Shown here one piece after another: positions 50,253 through 60,801 of a stretch of DNA of 64,000 nucleotides. This DNA comes from Arsenophonus sp. (GTDB lineage: Bacteria > Pseudomonadota > Gammaproteobacteria > Enterobacterales > Enterobacteriaceae): contig CP132901.1 of NCBI GenBank assembly GCA_031446085.1, positions 186,001 to 250,000 of the forward strand, in the 5' to 3' direction. Under the pieces are notes generated by a model. It was not told the DNA's origin. It ran no database searches and worked only from the letters and a program-made list of their open reading frames with translations. Numbering within the stretch: the stretch's first letter is position 1; each line of letters starts with the position of its first letter. Position numbers and translations under genes: made by a program.

Positions 50253-51770
50253 ATGAATAAAGAAATTTTAACAGTAGTTGAAGCAGTGTCCAATGAAAAA
50301 TCTCTTCCTAGAGAAAAAATATTTGAAGCTATTGAAATTGCTTTAGCTACAGTAACAAAAAAAAAAAATGAAGAAGAAATAGATATTAGAGTTAATATTG
50401 ATAGAAAAACAGGAAAATTTGACACATTTAGACGTTGGTTAATTGTAGAAAATGTTTTGAGACCAGAACGTGAAATATCTATAAAGGATGCACAATTAAA
50501 TTATAAAAATGTTAAATTAGGAAATTTTATAGAAAATAAAATTATATCTGTTAAATTTGATCGTATTACAACACAAACAGCAAAACAAGTTATTGTGCAA
50601 AAAGTACGAGAAGCAGAACGATCTATGATCGTTCAGCGTTTTTCTGAACAAAAAGGAGAAATTATTACTGGTATAGTAAAAAAAATTAATCGAGAAAATA
50701 TTATTTTGGATTTAGGAAATAACGCTGAAGGTATTATCTTACGTGAAGATATGTTATTAAGAGAAAATTTCAGACATGGAGATAGAGTAAGAGGTGTTTT
50801 ATACGATATACGTCCAGAATCTAAAGGTGCACAATTATTCATTAGTCGTTCTAAACCAGAAATGTTAGTTGAGTTGTTTCGCATTGAAGTTCCAGAAATT
50901 GGTGAAGGAATTATTGAAATTAAAGCAACAGCTAGAGATCCAGGTTCTAGAGCAAAAATTGCAGTAAAAACTAACGATAAACGTATCGATCCTGTTGGAG
51001 CTTGTGTTGGTATGAGAGGATCTCGAGTACAAGCTGTATCTACAGAATTAGGAGGAGAAAGAATTGATATTGTTTTATGGGATCCAAATTCTGCACAATT
51101 TGTTATTAATGCTATGGCTCCTGCTAATGTTGGTTCTATTGTAGTAGATGAAAATAAATACACAATTGATATAGCTGTTGAAAATACTAATTTAGCCCAA
51201 GCAATTGGTAGAAATGGTCAAAATGTTCGATTAGCTTCACAATTATTAAAAAAACATCAAAACGATGAAAAATGGGAATTAAATGTAATGACGTCAGAAG
51301 ATTTAGAAGATAAGCATCAAAAAGAAATTAAAAATGCAATGGATTCTTTTATGACACACCTTGATTTAGATTCAGAATCTGCAAAATCTCTTATAGAAGA
51401 AGGTATTTCTACATTAGAAGAATTAGCATATATTCCAATAAAAGAATTATTTCAAATAAAAGGATTTAGTCAGTCTAAAATACAAAAATTAAGATTAAAA
51501 GCTAAATCTGCGTTGATTACATTAAAATTAAATCAAAAAGAAATTACAAATAAAAAAAATATATCACAAGATTTATTAAAAATACCAGGCATGAATGAAG
51601 AATTAGCAAGAAAATTATTTTCTAATAAAATTGTTACATTAGAAGATTTTGCAGAACAATCTGTTGAAGATTTAAAAGATATTGAAAAAATTGATAATAA
51701 AAAAGCTGGTGATATGATTATGTTTGCAAGAAATATTTGTTGGTTTTCTAAAGAAAAAAATAATTTTTAG
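50253..51770 (+). CDS. nusA: Transcription termination/antitermination factor NusA
   Basis: Binds RNA polymerase and nascent RNA. Domains in order: N-terminal RNAP-binding (1-125), S1 (about 135-200, [22 protein letters not shown]), two KH domains (about 230-345; GMRGSRVQ and [11 protein letters not shown]), and two acidic C-terminal repeats. Length 505 against 495. A 12-A tract (50357-50368) lies in codons 35-39, the longest I saw in coding DNA here. AAAGG precedes the ATG. infB follows after 12 bp. Confidence 0.96.
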   Translation: MNKEILTVVEAVSNEKSLPREKIFEAIEIALATVTKKKNEEEIDIRVNIDRKTGKFDTFRRWLIVENVLRPEREISIKDAQLNYKNVKLGNFIENKIISVKFDRITTQTAKQVIVQKVREAERSMIVQRFSEQKGEIITGIVKKINRENIILDLGNNAEGIILREDMLLRENFRHGDRVRGVLYDIRPESKGAQLFISRSKPEMLVELFRIEVPEIGEGIIEIKATARDPGSRAKIAVKTNDKRIDPVGACVGMRGSRVQAVSTELGGERIDIVLWDPNSAQFVINAMAPANVGSIVVDENKYTIDIAVENTNLAQAIGRNGQNVRLASQLLKKHQNDEKWELNVMTSEDLEDKHQKEIKNAMDSFMTHLDLDSESAKSLIEEGISTLEELAYIPIKELFQIKGFSQSKIQKLRLKAKSALITLKLNQKEITNKKNISQDLLKIPGMNEELARKLFSNKIVTLEDFAEQSVEDLKDIEKIDNKKAGDMIMFARNICWFSKEKNNF

Positions 51771-51782
51771 TAGGGAAATAGG

Positions 51783-54371
51783 ATGGTAGAACAAACTTTA
51801 AAATTATTTGCAAAAGAAATAAAAATTTCTACAGAACGTCTAATTAAACAATTTCATGAAATAGGAATTGAAAAAAAATGTAATGATATAATTTCTCAAA
51901 AAGAGAAAGAAATATTATTAGATTATTTAAATAATAATCATAATGGATTAGTAAATAATCAAATAAATAAATTAATTTTACAAAAAAAAATTAAGACAAT
52001 ATTAAATGTTCCTATAACTGGTGGAAAAAGTAAATCTATTAATGTGGAAGTTAGAAAAAAAAGAAAATATATACAGTATGATATTGTAAAACCAGAATCT
52101 GATTCTAAAAATACAAACAATAAAATGCAAAATATAGAAATAAATTTAGAAAAAAATGATTCTTCTATTTTAAATAAAAATGATTTAATTAACAAAAAAC
52201 CACAATTTTCTTTAAAAGAAAAAAAAATATATATTAATACTATAAAAAAAATAAAAAAAGAATTAAAAGTAACTGAAATTTATAAAAATAAAGAAAAAAA
52301 TAAAAAAAAATTAGCAAAAGAAATAAAATTAGAAAAAACAATTTTTGATAAAAAAAATAATAAATTTAACAAAAATAAAAATATTAAAAATAATTATTTA
52401 GATATTTCTTTTAAAGAAAAAGAAGACATTATAAATAATAATAATTTAAGTAATATTAAAAATTATATTCAAGTTCGTAATAAGAAAAATATAAAACAAA
52501 AAAAAAATTATCATTTTTATGATCAGAATAATATTGAACAATTTAAAAATTTTACTAATAAAAATAATAAAGAAAAAATAATAAAAAAAAGTAAACTACA
52601 ACAAAATTTTAGAAAACCAATTGCCTCAATTAATAAAAATATATTAATTCCAGAAACAATTTCTATTGTAGATTTATCAAACAAAATGGCAATAAAAAGT
52701 TCAAAAGTAATAAAAAATATGAAAAAAATGGGATTTTCATTTTCTATTAATGAATTTCTCGATCAAGAAACTGCACAACTTGTAGTAGAAGAAATGGGTC
52801 ATAAGGCAATATTACAAAATTCTAATAATATTGAAAATGAATTATTAAATGATCGTAGTATTGAAAATGTATCATCCGAAATTAGACCACCAATAGTAAC
52901 TATTATGGGACATGTAGATCATGGTAAAACTACTTTATTAGATTATATTCGATCTAGTCAAATCACTCAGAAAGAATTAGGTGGAATTACACAACGTATA
53001 GGTGCATATCATGTCAAAACAAAAAATGGAGCAATCACTTTTTTAGACACTCCAGGACATGCTGCATTTTCAGAAATGAGATTTAGAGGAGTGAAAATTA
53101 CTGATATAGTTGTTTTAATTGTAGCTGCAGATGATGGAGTCATGCCACAAACAATTGAAGCTATTAAACATGTTAAAAGAGAAAATGTTTCTATTATAGT
53201 TGCTATTAATAAAATTGATAAAAATGTTACTGATTTAGAACGAATTAAAAATCAGCTTTCAAAATATGATATCTTATCTGAAGAATGGGGAGGAGATGTA
53301 CAATTTGTTAAAATATCTGCAAAAACTGGATATGGTGTAGATACGTTATTAGAATCCATTTTATTACAATCTGAAATGTTAGAATTGCGAAGTATTAGTG
53401 TAGGCAGGGCTTCAGGTGTTATTATTGAATCTTACTTAGATCAAAAAAAAGGAGTAATAGCAACTGTTTTAGTTCAAAAAGGTATGTTATCTAAAGGTGA
53501 TATAGTATTATCGGGCTTTCAATATGGAAAAATTCGTGCAATGTATGATGAATTTGGAAAAGAAATATTATCAGCAGGACCTTCTATTCCTGTAGAAATA
53601 TTAGGATTTTCTGATATCTTGTTATCTGGAGATACTATCTCAGTAGTAAGAAATGAAAAAAAAGCAAGAGAAATTGCTACATATCGTTTAAATAAATTTA
53701 AAGAAATAAAATTAAAACAACAAAAAAGAATAAAATTAGAAAAATTATTTTCTAATATGAAAAACAATCACAAAGTATTAAATATAATTTTAAAAACTGA
53801 TGTACAAGGAAGTATAGAGGCTATTATTAATAGTATTAAATTGTTATCAAATGAAATTAGAGTTCATATTATTTCTTTTGGAGTGGGTAGTATTAAAGAA
53901 AATGATGCTATATTAGCTATATCCTGTCATGCAATGATTATTGGTTTTAATGTACGTTGTGATTTATCTGCAAAAAAAATTATTGAAAAAGAAAAAATAG
54001 ATTGTCGTTTTTATTCAGTAATTTATCAATTAATTAACGATATTAAAAAGATAATTATTAAATTATCTTCTCAAGAAGATAGAAAAAAAATCATTGGAGT
54101 AGCAGAAGTAAAAAATATTTTTATGATATCTAAAAAAAATATTGTTGCTGGTTGTAAAGTAATAAATGGTATAATTAAAAGAAATAATAATATTCGTTTG
54201 TTACGTGATGATATTGTTATACACGAAGGTATGCTAGAGTCATTGCGTCGTTTTAAAAATGACATACATGAAGTTAAAAATGGAATGGAATGTGGAATAG
54301 TAATAAAAGATTTTTATGATATTTCTTCTGGAGATATTATAGAATCATTAGATATTTTAAATAAATGTTAA
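51783..54371 (+). CDS. infB: Translation initiation factor IF-2
   Basis: GTPase that brings initiator tRNA to the 30S subunit. The N-terminal IF2N domain (about 1-50) and KSKSINVEVRKKRKY are recognisable, then about 200 residues have become Lys/Asn/Ile-rich low-complexity linker in place of the Ala/Glu/Arg-rich E. coli linker. A second IF2N domain (about 290-345) precedes the G domain: GHVDHGKTTL (near 376), DTPGHAAF, NKID. Domains II-IV are intact. Length 862 against 890. Confidence 0.96.
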   Translation: MVEQTLKLFAKEIKISTERLIKQFHEIGIEKKCNDIISQKEKEILLDYLNNNHNGLVNNQINKLILQKKIKTILNVPITGGKSKSINVEVRKKRKYIQYDIVKPESDSKNTNNKMQNIEINLEKNDSSILNKNDLINKKPQFSLKEKKIYINTIKKIKKELKVTEIYKNKEKNKKKLAKEIKLEKTIFDKKNNKFNKNKNIKNNYLDISFKEKEDIINNNNLSNIKNYIQVRNKKNIKQKKNYHFYDQNNIEQFKNFTNKNNKEKIIKKSKLQQNFRKPIASINKNILIPETISIVDLSNKMAIKSSKVIKNMKKMGFSFSINEFLDQETAQLVVEEMGHKAILQNSNNIENELLNDRSIENVSSEIRPPIVTIMGHVDHGKTTLLDYIRSSQITQKELGGITQRIGAYHVKTKNGAITFLDTPGHAAFSEMRFRGVKITDIVVLIVAADDGVMPQTIEAIKHVKRENVSIIVAINKIDKNVTDLERIKNQLSKYDILSEEWGGDVQFVKISAKTGYGVDTLLESILLQSEMLELRSISVGRASGVIIESYLDQKKGVIATVLVQKGMLSKGDIVLSGFQYGKIRAMYDEFGKEILSAGPSIPVEILGFSDILLSGDTISVVRNEKKAREIATYRLNKFKEIKLKQQKRIKLEKLFSNMKNNHKVLNIILKTDVQGSIEAIINSIKLLSNEIRVHIISFGVGSIKENDAILAISCHAMIIGFNVRCDLSAKKIIEKEKIDCRFYSVIYQLINDIKKIIIKLSSQEDRKKIIGVAEVKNIFMISKKNIVAGCKVINGIIKRNNNIRLLRDDIVIHEGMLESLRRFKNDIHEVKNGMECGIVIKDFYDISSGDIIESLDILNKC

Positions 54372-54417
54372 ATTATTTTTTTAGAAAATTTTTTTATTTA
54401 ATAAGTGAATTTATGAT

Positions 54418-54786
54418 ATGAACAAATTTCATACTCGTTCCGAACGTATTTCAAATGAAATAAAAAAAACAATTGCTTCAATATTACAAAAAACTATAAG
54501 AAATCCAAAAATAAAAATGACAAATGTTTTAGATGTTAAAATATCTCGCGATCTTTTGTATGCAAAAATTTTTGTTACATTTTTAAATTTGGTTAATGAT
54601 AAAAAAAAAACAATAAAAAATAATATTTTTTTATTAAATTATTTATCTGGATATATTCGATTTTTGTTAGGAAAAGAAATTTATCTAAAAATTTTACCAC
54701 AGTTATTTTTCATATATGATGATTCTCTTGATAAAGGTATAATGATATCTAAAATAATAAGAGACGTTATATACAAAAAAAAATAA
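54418..54786 (+). CDS. rbfA: 30S ribosome-binding factor RbfA
   Basis: KH-fold assembly factor that matures the 16S 5' end. SERISNEIKKTIASILQ, VKISRDLLYAKIFVTF and YDDSLDKGIMIS match E. coli in order. Length 122 against 133; the disordered C-terminal tail is missing. Its partner role with the lost rimP would now fall on RbfA and other factors. truB starts 33 bp downstream. Confidence 0.92.
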   Translation: MNKFHTRSERISNEIKKTIASILQKTIRNPKIKMTNVLDVKISRDLLYAKIFVTFLNLVNDKKKTIKNNIFLLNYLSGYIRFLLGKEIYLKILPQLFFIYDDSLDKGIMISKIIRDVIYKKK

Positions 54787-54819
54787 TGTAACTTGTTATT
54801 ATTTAATTTTTACATAAAA

Positions 54820-55752
54820 ATGAAAAAAAAATACAGAGATGTAAATGGGATACTATTATTGGATAAACCTAATTTTGTTACTTCTAATTATGCTTTACAA
54901 AAAACACGAATTTTATTTAAAGCTAAAAAAGCAGGACATACTGGATCTTTAGATCCTTTAGCTACAGGTATGTTGCCTATTTGTTTTGGAAATGCTACAA
55001 AATTTTCTCAATTTTTATTAAATGCAAATAAAAACTATCAAGTTATTGCACATCTAGGTATATCAACAAATACAGCAGATTCAACTGGAAGTATTATTAA
55101 ACAAAGAACGGTTAATATAACTGAAAAAAAATTAAATGATGTATTAAACTATTTTAATGGTTTAATATACCAAACTGTTCCTACATATTCTGCAATTAAA
55201 TATAATGGTATACCAAGATATAAATATGCTCGAAAAGGTATTACAATTCCTTCTAAAAGAAGGCCAATTATGATTCATCATTTAAAACTAAAAAGATGGG
55301 TTAAAAAAGAGTTAGAATTAGATATTCTATGTTCTAAAGGAACATACATACGTAGTTTAATAGATGATATAGGAAATTTATTAGGTTGTGGAGCACATGT
55401 TAGTTATCTAAGAAGATTAAATGTAGCAAATTACATTACTTTTAAATTAATAACTTTAGAAAAATTAAATAATATTAATGAAAAAAATAAAAATTCTTCT
55501 AATTCTTTATTTAAAGAATTAGACTCTCTCTTGCTTCCGATAGAAACAGCTATTAGTCATTTACCTATTATGAATCTTTCTACAAAAGAATCAATCTATT
55601 TTCAAAAAAATAGATATTTAAATATTAATAATCATACATATTTGAAAGGAGATTTTATTAAAATTACAGAAGGTATTGAAAAAAAAATAATAGGAATTGG
55701 AAAAATTATTGATAAAGAAAAAATTTTCCTTTATCAAATATTAAAAAAATAA
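54820..55752 (+). CDS. truB: tRNA pseudouridine-55 synthase TruB
   Basis: Makes pseudouridine 55 in the T loop of tRNAs. Catalytic D45 is in AGHTGSLDPLATGMLP; VPTYSAIKYNG and CSKGTYIRSLIDDIG complete the active site; a short PUA domain ends the protein. I start at the ATG at 54820 (MKKKYRDVNGILLLDKP), which lines up with E. coli; a TTG at 54793 would add nine unlike residues. Length 310 against 314. Confidence 0.94.
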   Translation: MKKKYRDVNGILLLDKPNFVTSNYALQKTRILFKAKKAGHTGSLDPLATGMLPICFGNATKFSQFLLNANKNYQVIAHLGISTNTADSTGSIIKQRTVNITEKKLNDVLNYFNGLIYQTVPTYSAIKYNGIPRYKYARKGITIPSKRRPIMIHHLKLKRWVKKELELDILCSKGTYIRSLIDDIGNLLGCGAHVSYLRRLNVANYITFKLITLEKLNNINEKNKNSSNSLFKELDSLLLPIETAISHLPIMNLSTKESIYFQKNRYLNINNHTYLKGDFIKITEGIEKKIIGIGKIIDKEKIFLYQILKK

Positions 55753-55773
55753 TTAGTAATCAGATTATCAATC

Positions 55774-55802
55774 TTGCATTATTTAAAATTAAATAGTATG
55801 AT
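55774..55802 (+). promoter_or_regulatory. Candidate sigma-70 promoter of rpsO
   Basis: TTGCAT (55774-55779), exactly 17 bp, then TATGAT (55797-55802). E. coli also has a promoter between truB and rpsO. The start would be near 55809, giving a leader of about 55 nt. The -10 is embedded in the dyad listed next. Confidence 0.55.
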
Positions 55803-55828
55803 ATTATCATAAATTTAATTTTAAATAA
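55779..55828. repeat. Nested 16-bp plus 7-bp inverted repeat at the rpsO promoter
   Basis: TTATTTAAAATTAAAT (55779-55794) is the exact complement of ATTTAATTTTAAATAA (55813-55828). Inside the loop TATGATA (55797-55803) and TATCATA (55805-55811) form a second dyad around one T. Together 23 bp of pairing in 50 nt, lying over the -10 and start site of rpsO. It could be the 3' end of truB mRNA, an operator, or both. Confidence 0.6.
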
Positions 55829-55863
55829 GTTATTGAATTTTAGAAAAGTTTGGAGTATAGAAT

Positions 55864-56133
55864 ATGTCTATTTCTAATGATCTTAAAAAAAAAATTATTT
55901 TAAAATATGGCAAAACTAAATACGATAGTGGATCTAGTGAAGTTCAGATAGCTTTGTTAACGGAAAAAATTAATTCTTTAAAAGATCATTTTATGAAGCA
56001 TTCTAAAGATTATCATAGTCGCATTGGCTTATTACGTATGGTATCTCATCGACGTAGTCAATTAAATTACTTAAAGAAAAAAAAAATTGTTATATATAAC
56101 AAATTAATTGAATCTTTAGGATTACGTCGATAA
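55864..56133 (+). CDS. rpsO: 30S ribosomal protein S15
   Basis: Primary binder of the 16S central domain and part of bridge B4. DSGSSEVQIALLTEKI, DHFMKHSKDYHSRIGLLRMVSHRR and the basic C-terminus match E. coli; length 89, the same. TTTGGAG precedes the ATG. In E. coli S15 represses its own mRNA by trapping a pseudoknot at the ribosome site; the leader here is too diverged for me to tell whether that fold survives. Confidence 0.97.
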   Translation: MSISNDLKKKIILKYGKTKYDSGSSEVQIALLTEKINSLKDHFMKHSKDYHSRIGLLRMVSHRRSQLNYLKKKKIVIYNKLIESLGLRR

Positions 56134-56284
56134 AGCACTCTTATTAAGAATATTTTTATAATTTCATTTTCTAATAAAAAATATCTAATTTTCATTAAGT
56201 ATTGAAAAATAAAATTCGATTTCTATAAATTAAATTAATTTCATCTGATTATAATAATAAATTGTTATTAAAAGGACATTTATT

Positions 56285-58390
56285 TTGCTAAATCCAATTG
56301 TTCATAAATTTCAATATGGAAAACATACTGTTACTATTGAAACAGGAATGATAGCTCGTCAATCGACTTCTGCAGTTATGGTAAACATGGATGATACTGT
56401 AGTATTTGTAGTAATAGTAGGAGATAAAAAAAAGAAAAAAGATCAAAGTTTTTTTCCATTAACTGTTAATTATCAGGAAAAATCATACGCTGCTGGAAAA
56501 ATTCCTGGTAGTTTTTTTCGTAGAGAAGGACGTCCAAATGAAAATGAAATATTAATTTCTAGGCTTATTGACCGTCCTATTCGTCCTTTATTCCCAAAAG
56601 GTTTTATTAACGAAATACAAATTATTGCAACTGTTATGTCAATCAATGGAGATATTTGTCCGGATATTGTTTCTATAATAGGTGCTTCAGCAGCTTTATC
56701 TTTATCAGAAATACCATTTAATGGTCCTATTGGTGCTGCTCGAGTTGGATATATTGATAATAAGTATGTATTAAATCCAACATTTAATGAATTGAAAAAA
56801 AGTAAATTAGATTTAATTGTATCTGGCACATCTAATGCTTTAATTATGGTAGAATCTTCGTCTAATTTATTAAATGAACAAAAGATTCTTGATGCTATTT
56901 TTTTTGGATACGAAAAGCAACAAATTGTAATAAAAAATATTAATACTTTAGTTTCAAAGGTAGGAAATAAAAAATGGGATATACCAGTAGAATCAGAAAA
57001 TTTAGAATTAGACAATTACATATCTAAATTATCTAAAAACAAATTAAAAGAAGCTTATTATATTTTTGAAAAAGAAAAAAGATTGAATACTATTAATGAA
57101 ATTAAAGAAAAGATTACAAATGATTTCTTAATAAAAGATGATACTTTAGATTTGTCTAATATTAATCAAATTTTTCTAAAATTAGAAAAAAAAATTGTAA
57201 GAAAAAGAATATTAGATGGAAAATTTAGAATTGATGGAAGAAAATATGACATGATACGTCCATTAGATGTACGTATTGGTATTTTACCTCGTACTCATGG
57301 TTCTGCTCTGTTTACTAGAGGAGAAACACAAGCATTGGTAACTGTTACTCTTGGTACGGAAAGAGATGCACAAATTGTTGATGAATTAGTTGGAGAATAT
57401 ACTGATCGATTTTTATTTCATTATAATTTTCCTCCTTACGCTGTTGGAGAACTAGGAATTATTGGTGCTCCAAAACGTCGTGAAGTTGGACATGGCAGAT
57501 TAGCAAAAAGAGGAATTTTATCAGTTTTACCAAAACAAGAAGATTTTCCATATATTATTCGTGTTGTATCTGAGATTACAGAATCTAATGGTTCATCTTC
57601 GATGGCATCTGTTTGTGGTGCTTCTTTAGCTTTAATGGATGCAGGTGTACCAATTAAACAAGCAGTTGCTGGTATTGCTATGGGCTTAGTTAAAGAGAAT
57701 AATAAATTTGTTATTCTTTCAGATATTTTGGGAGATGAAGATTATTTAGGTGATATGGATTTTAAAGTAGCCGGTACTTTCAATGGAATTACTGCATTAC
57801 AGATGGATATAAAAATTGAAGGTATTAACGAAATAATATTAAAGAATTCTTTAAAACAAGCAAAAGATTCTTTACATGAAATTTTAAACTTCATGCAAAA
57901 AACAATCAGTCTTCCAAAAAAAGAAATTTCAGAATTTGCTCCTCGTATTCATATTATACACATTGATCCTGAAAAAATTAAAGATGTTATTGGAAAAGGT
58001 GGTTCAGTTATTCGTGCGTTAACAGAAGAAACTGGGACGTCAATTGAAATTGATTATGATGGTACTGTAAAAATTGCTGCGACAGATTGTTTAAAAACAC
58101 AAGAAGCAATTCGAAGAATTGAATATATTACTGCTAAAGTAGAAATTAGTAGAACATATAAAGGTGTTGTAACTAAAATTGTAGATTTTGGTGCATTTGT
58201 AAATATTGGAGGTACTAAAGAAGGTTTGGTACATATTTCTCAAATAACAGAAAAACGTGTAAAAAAAGTTAGTGATTATTTAGAAATTGGAAAAGAAGTA
58301 ATAGTCAAAGTATTGGATATAGATAGAAATGGTCGTATTAGATTAAGTATGAAAGATGCTGTTTCTTCTTTAGATAAATTTATAAAATAA
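56285..58390 (+). CDS. pnp: Polynucleotide phosphorylase
   Basis: Phosphorolytic 3'-5' exoribonuclease. Two RNase PH folds flank a helical domain; the active second core has [50 protein letters not shown] domain ([17 protein letters not shown]) and an S1 domain ([19 protein letters not shown]) follow. The start is TTG at 56285 ([12 protein letters not shown]), eight bases after AAAGGA. Length 701 against 711; the E. coli C-terminal tail, reported to contact RNase E, is shortened. Confidence 0.97.
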   Translation: MLNPIVHKFQYGKHTVTIETGMIARQSTSAVMVNMDDTVVFVVIVGDKKKKKDQSFFPLTVNYQEKSYAAGKIPGSFFRREGRPNENEILISRLIDRPIRPLFPKGFINEIQIIATVMSINGDICPDIVSIIGASAALSLSEIPFNGPIGAARVGYIDNKYVLNPTFNELKKSKLDLIVSGTSNALIMVESSSNLLNEQKILDAIFFGYEKQQIVIKNINTLVSKVGNKKWDIPVESENLELDNYISKLSKNKLKEAYYIFEKEKRLNTINEIKEKITNDFLIKDDTLDLSNINQIFLKLEKKIVRKRILDGKFRIDGRKYDMIRPLDVRIGILPRTHGSALFTRGETQALVTVTLGTERDAQIVDELVGEYTDRFLFHYNFPPYAVGELGIIGAPKRREVGHGRLAKRGILSVLPKQEDFPYIIRVVSEITESNGSSSMASVCGASLALMDAGVPIKQAVAGIAMGLVKENNKFVILSDILGDEDYLGDMDFKVAGTFNGITALQMDIKIEGINEIILKNSLKQAKDSLHEILNFMQKTISLPKKEISEFAPRIHIIHIDPEKIKDVIGKGGSVIRALTEETGTSIEIDYDGTVKIAATDCLKTQEAIRRIEYITAKVEISRTYKGVVTKIVDFGAFVNIGGTKEGLVHISQITEKRVKKVSDYLEIGKEVIVKVLDIDRNGRIRLSMKDAVSSLDKFIK

Positions 58391-58401
58391 ATATTAGTTC
58401 A

Positions 58402-58436
58402 TATTTATTTTATTTTTTTAAAAAATAAAATAAATA
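58402..58436. repeat. 17-bp inverted repeat between pnp and deaD
   Basis: Positions 58402-58418 and 58420-58436 are perfect complements around one base. The arms are A/T only (TATTTATTTTA... T6). Located 11 bp after the pnp stop, in the spacer where E. coli carries nlpI. Possibly a pnp 3'-end hairpin. Confidence 0.5.
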
Positions 58437-58485
58437 GTTAAAAATAATTTAACAAATAAAGTAGTATATAAGGTCTATACTGTAC

Positions 58486-60159
58486 ATGATTAATGAAAAG
58501 ATGATTCCTTTTGCTAAATTAGGTTTAATTAAACCTATCTTGAATGCATTAAATGATCTTGGTTATAAGAAACCATCACCAATACAAGAGAAATGTATAC
58601 CTTATTTATTAGAAGGATTAGATGTATTAGGTATGGCTCAAACAGGAAGTGGAAAAACCGCAGCATTTGGCCTACCTCTATTACAAAATATTAAAATTCA
58701 TTTGTCATTCCCCCAGATATTAGTTTTATTACCAACTAGAGAATTAGCCATTCAAGTTGCTGAAGAAATGAAAAAATTTTCTAAACATATGAATGAAATT
58801 AATATTGTTGCTTTATATGGAGGACAACGTTATGATATTCAATTTAAAATTTTAAAAAATGGACCTCAAATAGTTGTTGGAACACCAGGTAGATTATTAG
58901 ATCATTTAAATAGAGGTACATTAAACTTATCTCATTTAAATAGTTTAGTTCTCGATGAAGCTGACGAAATGTTAAGAATGGGATTTATTGAAGATGTAAA
59001 AAAAATTATCAATTGTATTCCAAAAAAACATCAAACAGCTTTATTTTCAGCTACAATGCCTCATGCTATTCGAAATATTACTAATCATTTTATGAAATTG
59101 CCTAAAGAGATTAGAATAGAATCAAATATTGATACACAACCTAATATTTATCAAAATTATTGGATTGTATATGGTATTAAAAAAAAAGAAGCTTTAATAC
59201 GTTTTTTAGAATCAGAAAATTTTGATGCTGCAATCGTTTTTGTACGTACAAAAAATGCTACTTTAGAAATTTCTTCAATATTAGAAAAAAATGGATATAA
59301 TAGTTCAGCATTAAATGGAGATATGAATCAATCTTTAAGAGAAGAAACATTAGAACGTTTGAGAAATGGAAATCTTGATATATTAATTGCAACTGATGTT
59401 GCTGCAAGAGGATTAGATGTAGACCGTATTACTTTAGTCATTAATTATGATATTCCAATAGATGCAAAATCTTATATACACCGTATCGGACGAACAGGAA
59501 GAGCAGGTAGAAAAGGTCGTGCTATTTTATTTATTAATAATAGAGAAAAAAGATTATTATATAATATCAAAAGAATGATTAAACAACCTATTTCTGAAAT
59601 TAAACTTCCAACCTCTACTTTTATAAGTCAAAAAAGACAAATTCAATTTACAGAAAATATAGAAAATGAATCAAAAAAAATTGATTTTAAAAAATATAAA
59701 GATTTGATTTATAAAATCATACCACCTAAAATGAATATAGAAACATTAGCTATAATACTATTAAAAATAGCTGAAGGGAAAAAACCGCTAATTTTACCAA
59801 AAGAAAATATTATAAAAGAAAAAATTTTTCCTAATAAAAAAAAGAAATTAATTTTTAATAAAAAAAATAAAAAAAAATATTCAAAATTTAAAAAAATGAA
59901 ATTATTTCGAATAGAAATAGGAAAACATGATGGTGTAGAAACAAGAAATATTGTTGGTGCTATTTTAAACGAATCTAAAATAAATAGTTCAGATATCGGA
60001 TATGTTAAAATACACTCTTCTTATTCAATTATAGAATTATCTGAAAAAATACCAAAAAAAGTGTTTAAAAATATAAGTTATATAAAAATATTACATAAAT
60101 CGATAAAAATAACACAATTAAATGCTAAAAAAATAAAAAAACAAAAAATAATTAATTAA
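58486..60159 (+). CDS. deaD: DEAD-box RNA helicase DeaD (CsdA)
   Basis: Unwinds RNA for ribosome assembly and mRNA decay. [10 protein letters not shown] (Q motif), [10 protein letters not shown] (I), PTRELAIQ (Ia), LDEADEML (II), FSATMP (III) and [13 protein letters not shown] (VI) are in order. After a Lys-rich linker, an RRM-like C-terminal domain ([20 protein letters not shown], about 475-545) identifies DeaD rather than RhlB or SrmB. Length 557 against 629; the tail after the RRM is lost. Convergent with fabA, 19 bp between stops. Confidence 0.95.
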   Translation: MINEKMIPFAKLGLIKPILNALNDLGYKKPSPIQEKCIPYLLEGLDVLGMAQTGSGKTAAFGLPLLQNIKIHLSFPQILVLLPTRELAIQVAEEMKKFSKHMNEINIVALYGGQRYDIQFKILKNGPQIVVGTPGRLLDHLNRGTLNLSHLNSLVLDEADEMLRMGFIEDVKKIINCIPKKHQTALFSATMPHAIRNITNHFMKLPKEIRIESNIDTQPNIYQNYWIVYGIKKKEALIRFLESENFDAAIVFVRTKNATLEISSILEKNGYNSSALNGDMNQSLREETLERLRNGNLDILIATDVAARGLDVDRITLVINYDIPIDAKSYIHRIGRTGRAGRKGRAILFINNREKRLLYNIKRMIKQPISEIKLPTSTFISQKRQIQFTENIENESKKIDFKKYKDLIYKIIPPKMNIETLAIILLKIAEGKKPLILPKENIIKEKIFPNKKKKLIFNKKNKKKYSKFKKMKLFRIEIGKHDGVETRNIVGAILNESKINSSDIGYVKIHSSYSIIELSEKIPKKVFKNISYIKILHKSIKITQLNAKKIKKQKIIN

Positions 60160-60178
60160 ATTAAAAAAATTATTAAAA

Positions 60179-60697
60179 TTAAAATATAGATGTGTCTTGA
60201 AATAATCCAACTTTTAAATCTGTAGCAGTATAAATTAGTTTTTTATCAACAAAAACCTCACCATTTCCCAAACCAACAATTAATTTTCTATTAATTACTC
60301 TTTTTAAATGTGTTCTGTATACAACTTTTTTTGATGTTGGTAATATTTGTCCAGTAAATTTTACTTCTCCTACACCCAATGCACGTCCTTTCCCTTTTCC
60401 TCCTATCCATCCAAGATAAAAACCTATTAATTGCCACATTGCATCTAATCCTAAACAACCAGGCATAACTGGATCATTAATAAAATGACAAGAAAAAAAC
60501 CATAAATTTGGATTTATATCTAATTCAGCTTCTATGAATCCTTTATTAAAATATCCTCCATCTTTTTTCATTTTTACAATACGATCTAACATTAACATTT
60601 TTCCAGAAGGTAATGGAGGTCCATTTTTTCCAAATAATTCCCCCTTACTAGAGGCATATAAATCTTCTTTATTATAAAAATTAATTTTATTGAACAT
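60179..60697 (-). CDS. fabA: 3-hydroxydecanoyl-ACP dehydratase/isomerase FabA
   Basis: Introduces the cis double bond at C10 for unsaturated fatty acids. H71 ([11 protein letters not shown]) and D85 (LGLDAMWQL) are the catalytic pair at the E. coli positions. [12 protein letters not shown] and [14 protein letters not shown] are near-identical. Length 172, equal to E. coli. Upstream lies the 23-bp hairpin that separates it from guaA. Confidence 0.97.
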   Translation of the reverse strand: MFNKINFYNKEDLYASSKGELFGKNGPPLPSGKMLMLDRIVKMKKDGGYFNKGFIEAELDINPNLWFFSCHFINDPVMPGCLGLDAMWQLIGFYLGWIGGKGKGRALGVGEVKFTGQILPTSKKVVYRTHLKRVINRKLIVGLGNGEVFVDKKLIYTATDLKVGLFQDTSIF

Positions 60698-60731
60698 TAT
60701 AATAACCTAATAAAAATATACATTTTAAATT

Positions 60732-60781
60732 ATATTATTTATTAATAATATCATATCAATGATATTATTAATAAATAATAT
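60732..60781. repeat. 23-bp perfect inverted repeat between fabA and guaA
   Basis: Positions 60732-60754 and 60759-60781 are exact complements around ATCA, the longest perfect stem I found. Arms are A/T apart from one G-C pair next to the loop. On the minus strand it follows guaA by 20 nt and precedes fabA by 34 nt. The T-run lies before, not after, the stem in the minus-strand transcript, so it is not a standard terminator. Confidence 0.7.
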
Positions 60782-60801
60782 CAAAAAAAAATTTTAAAAA
60801 A

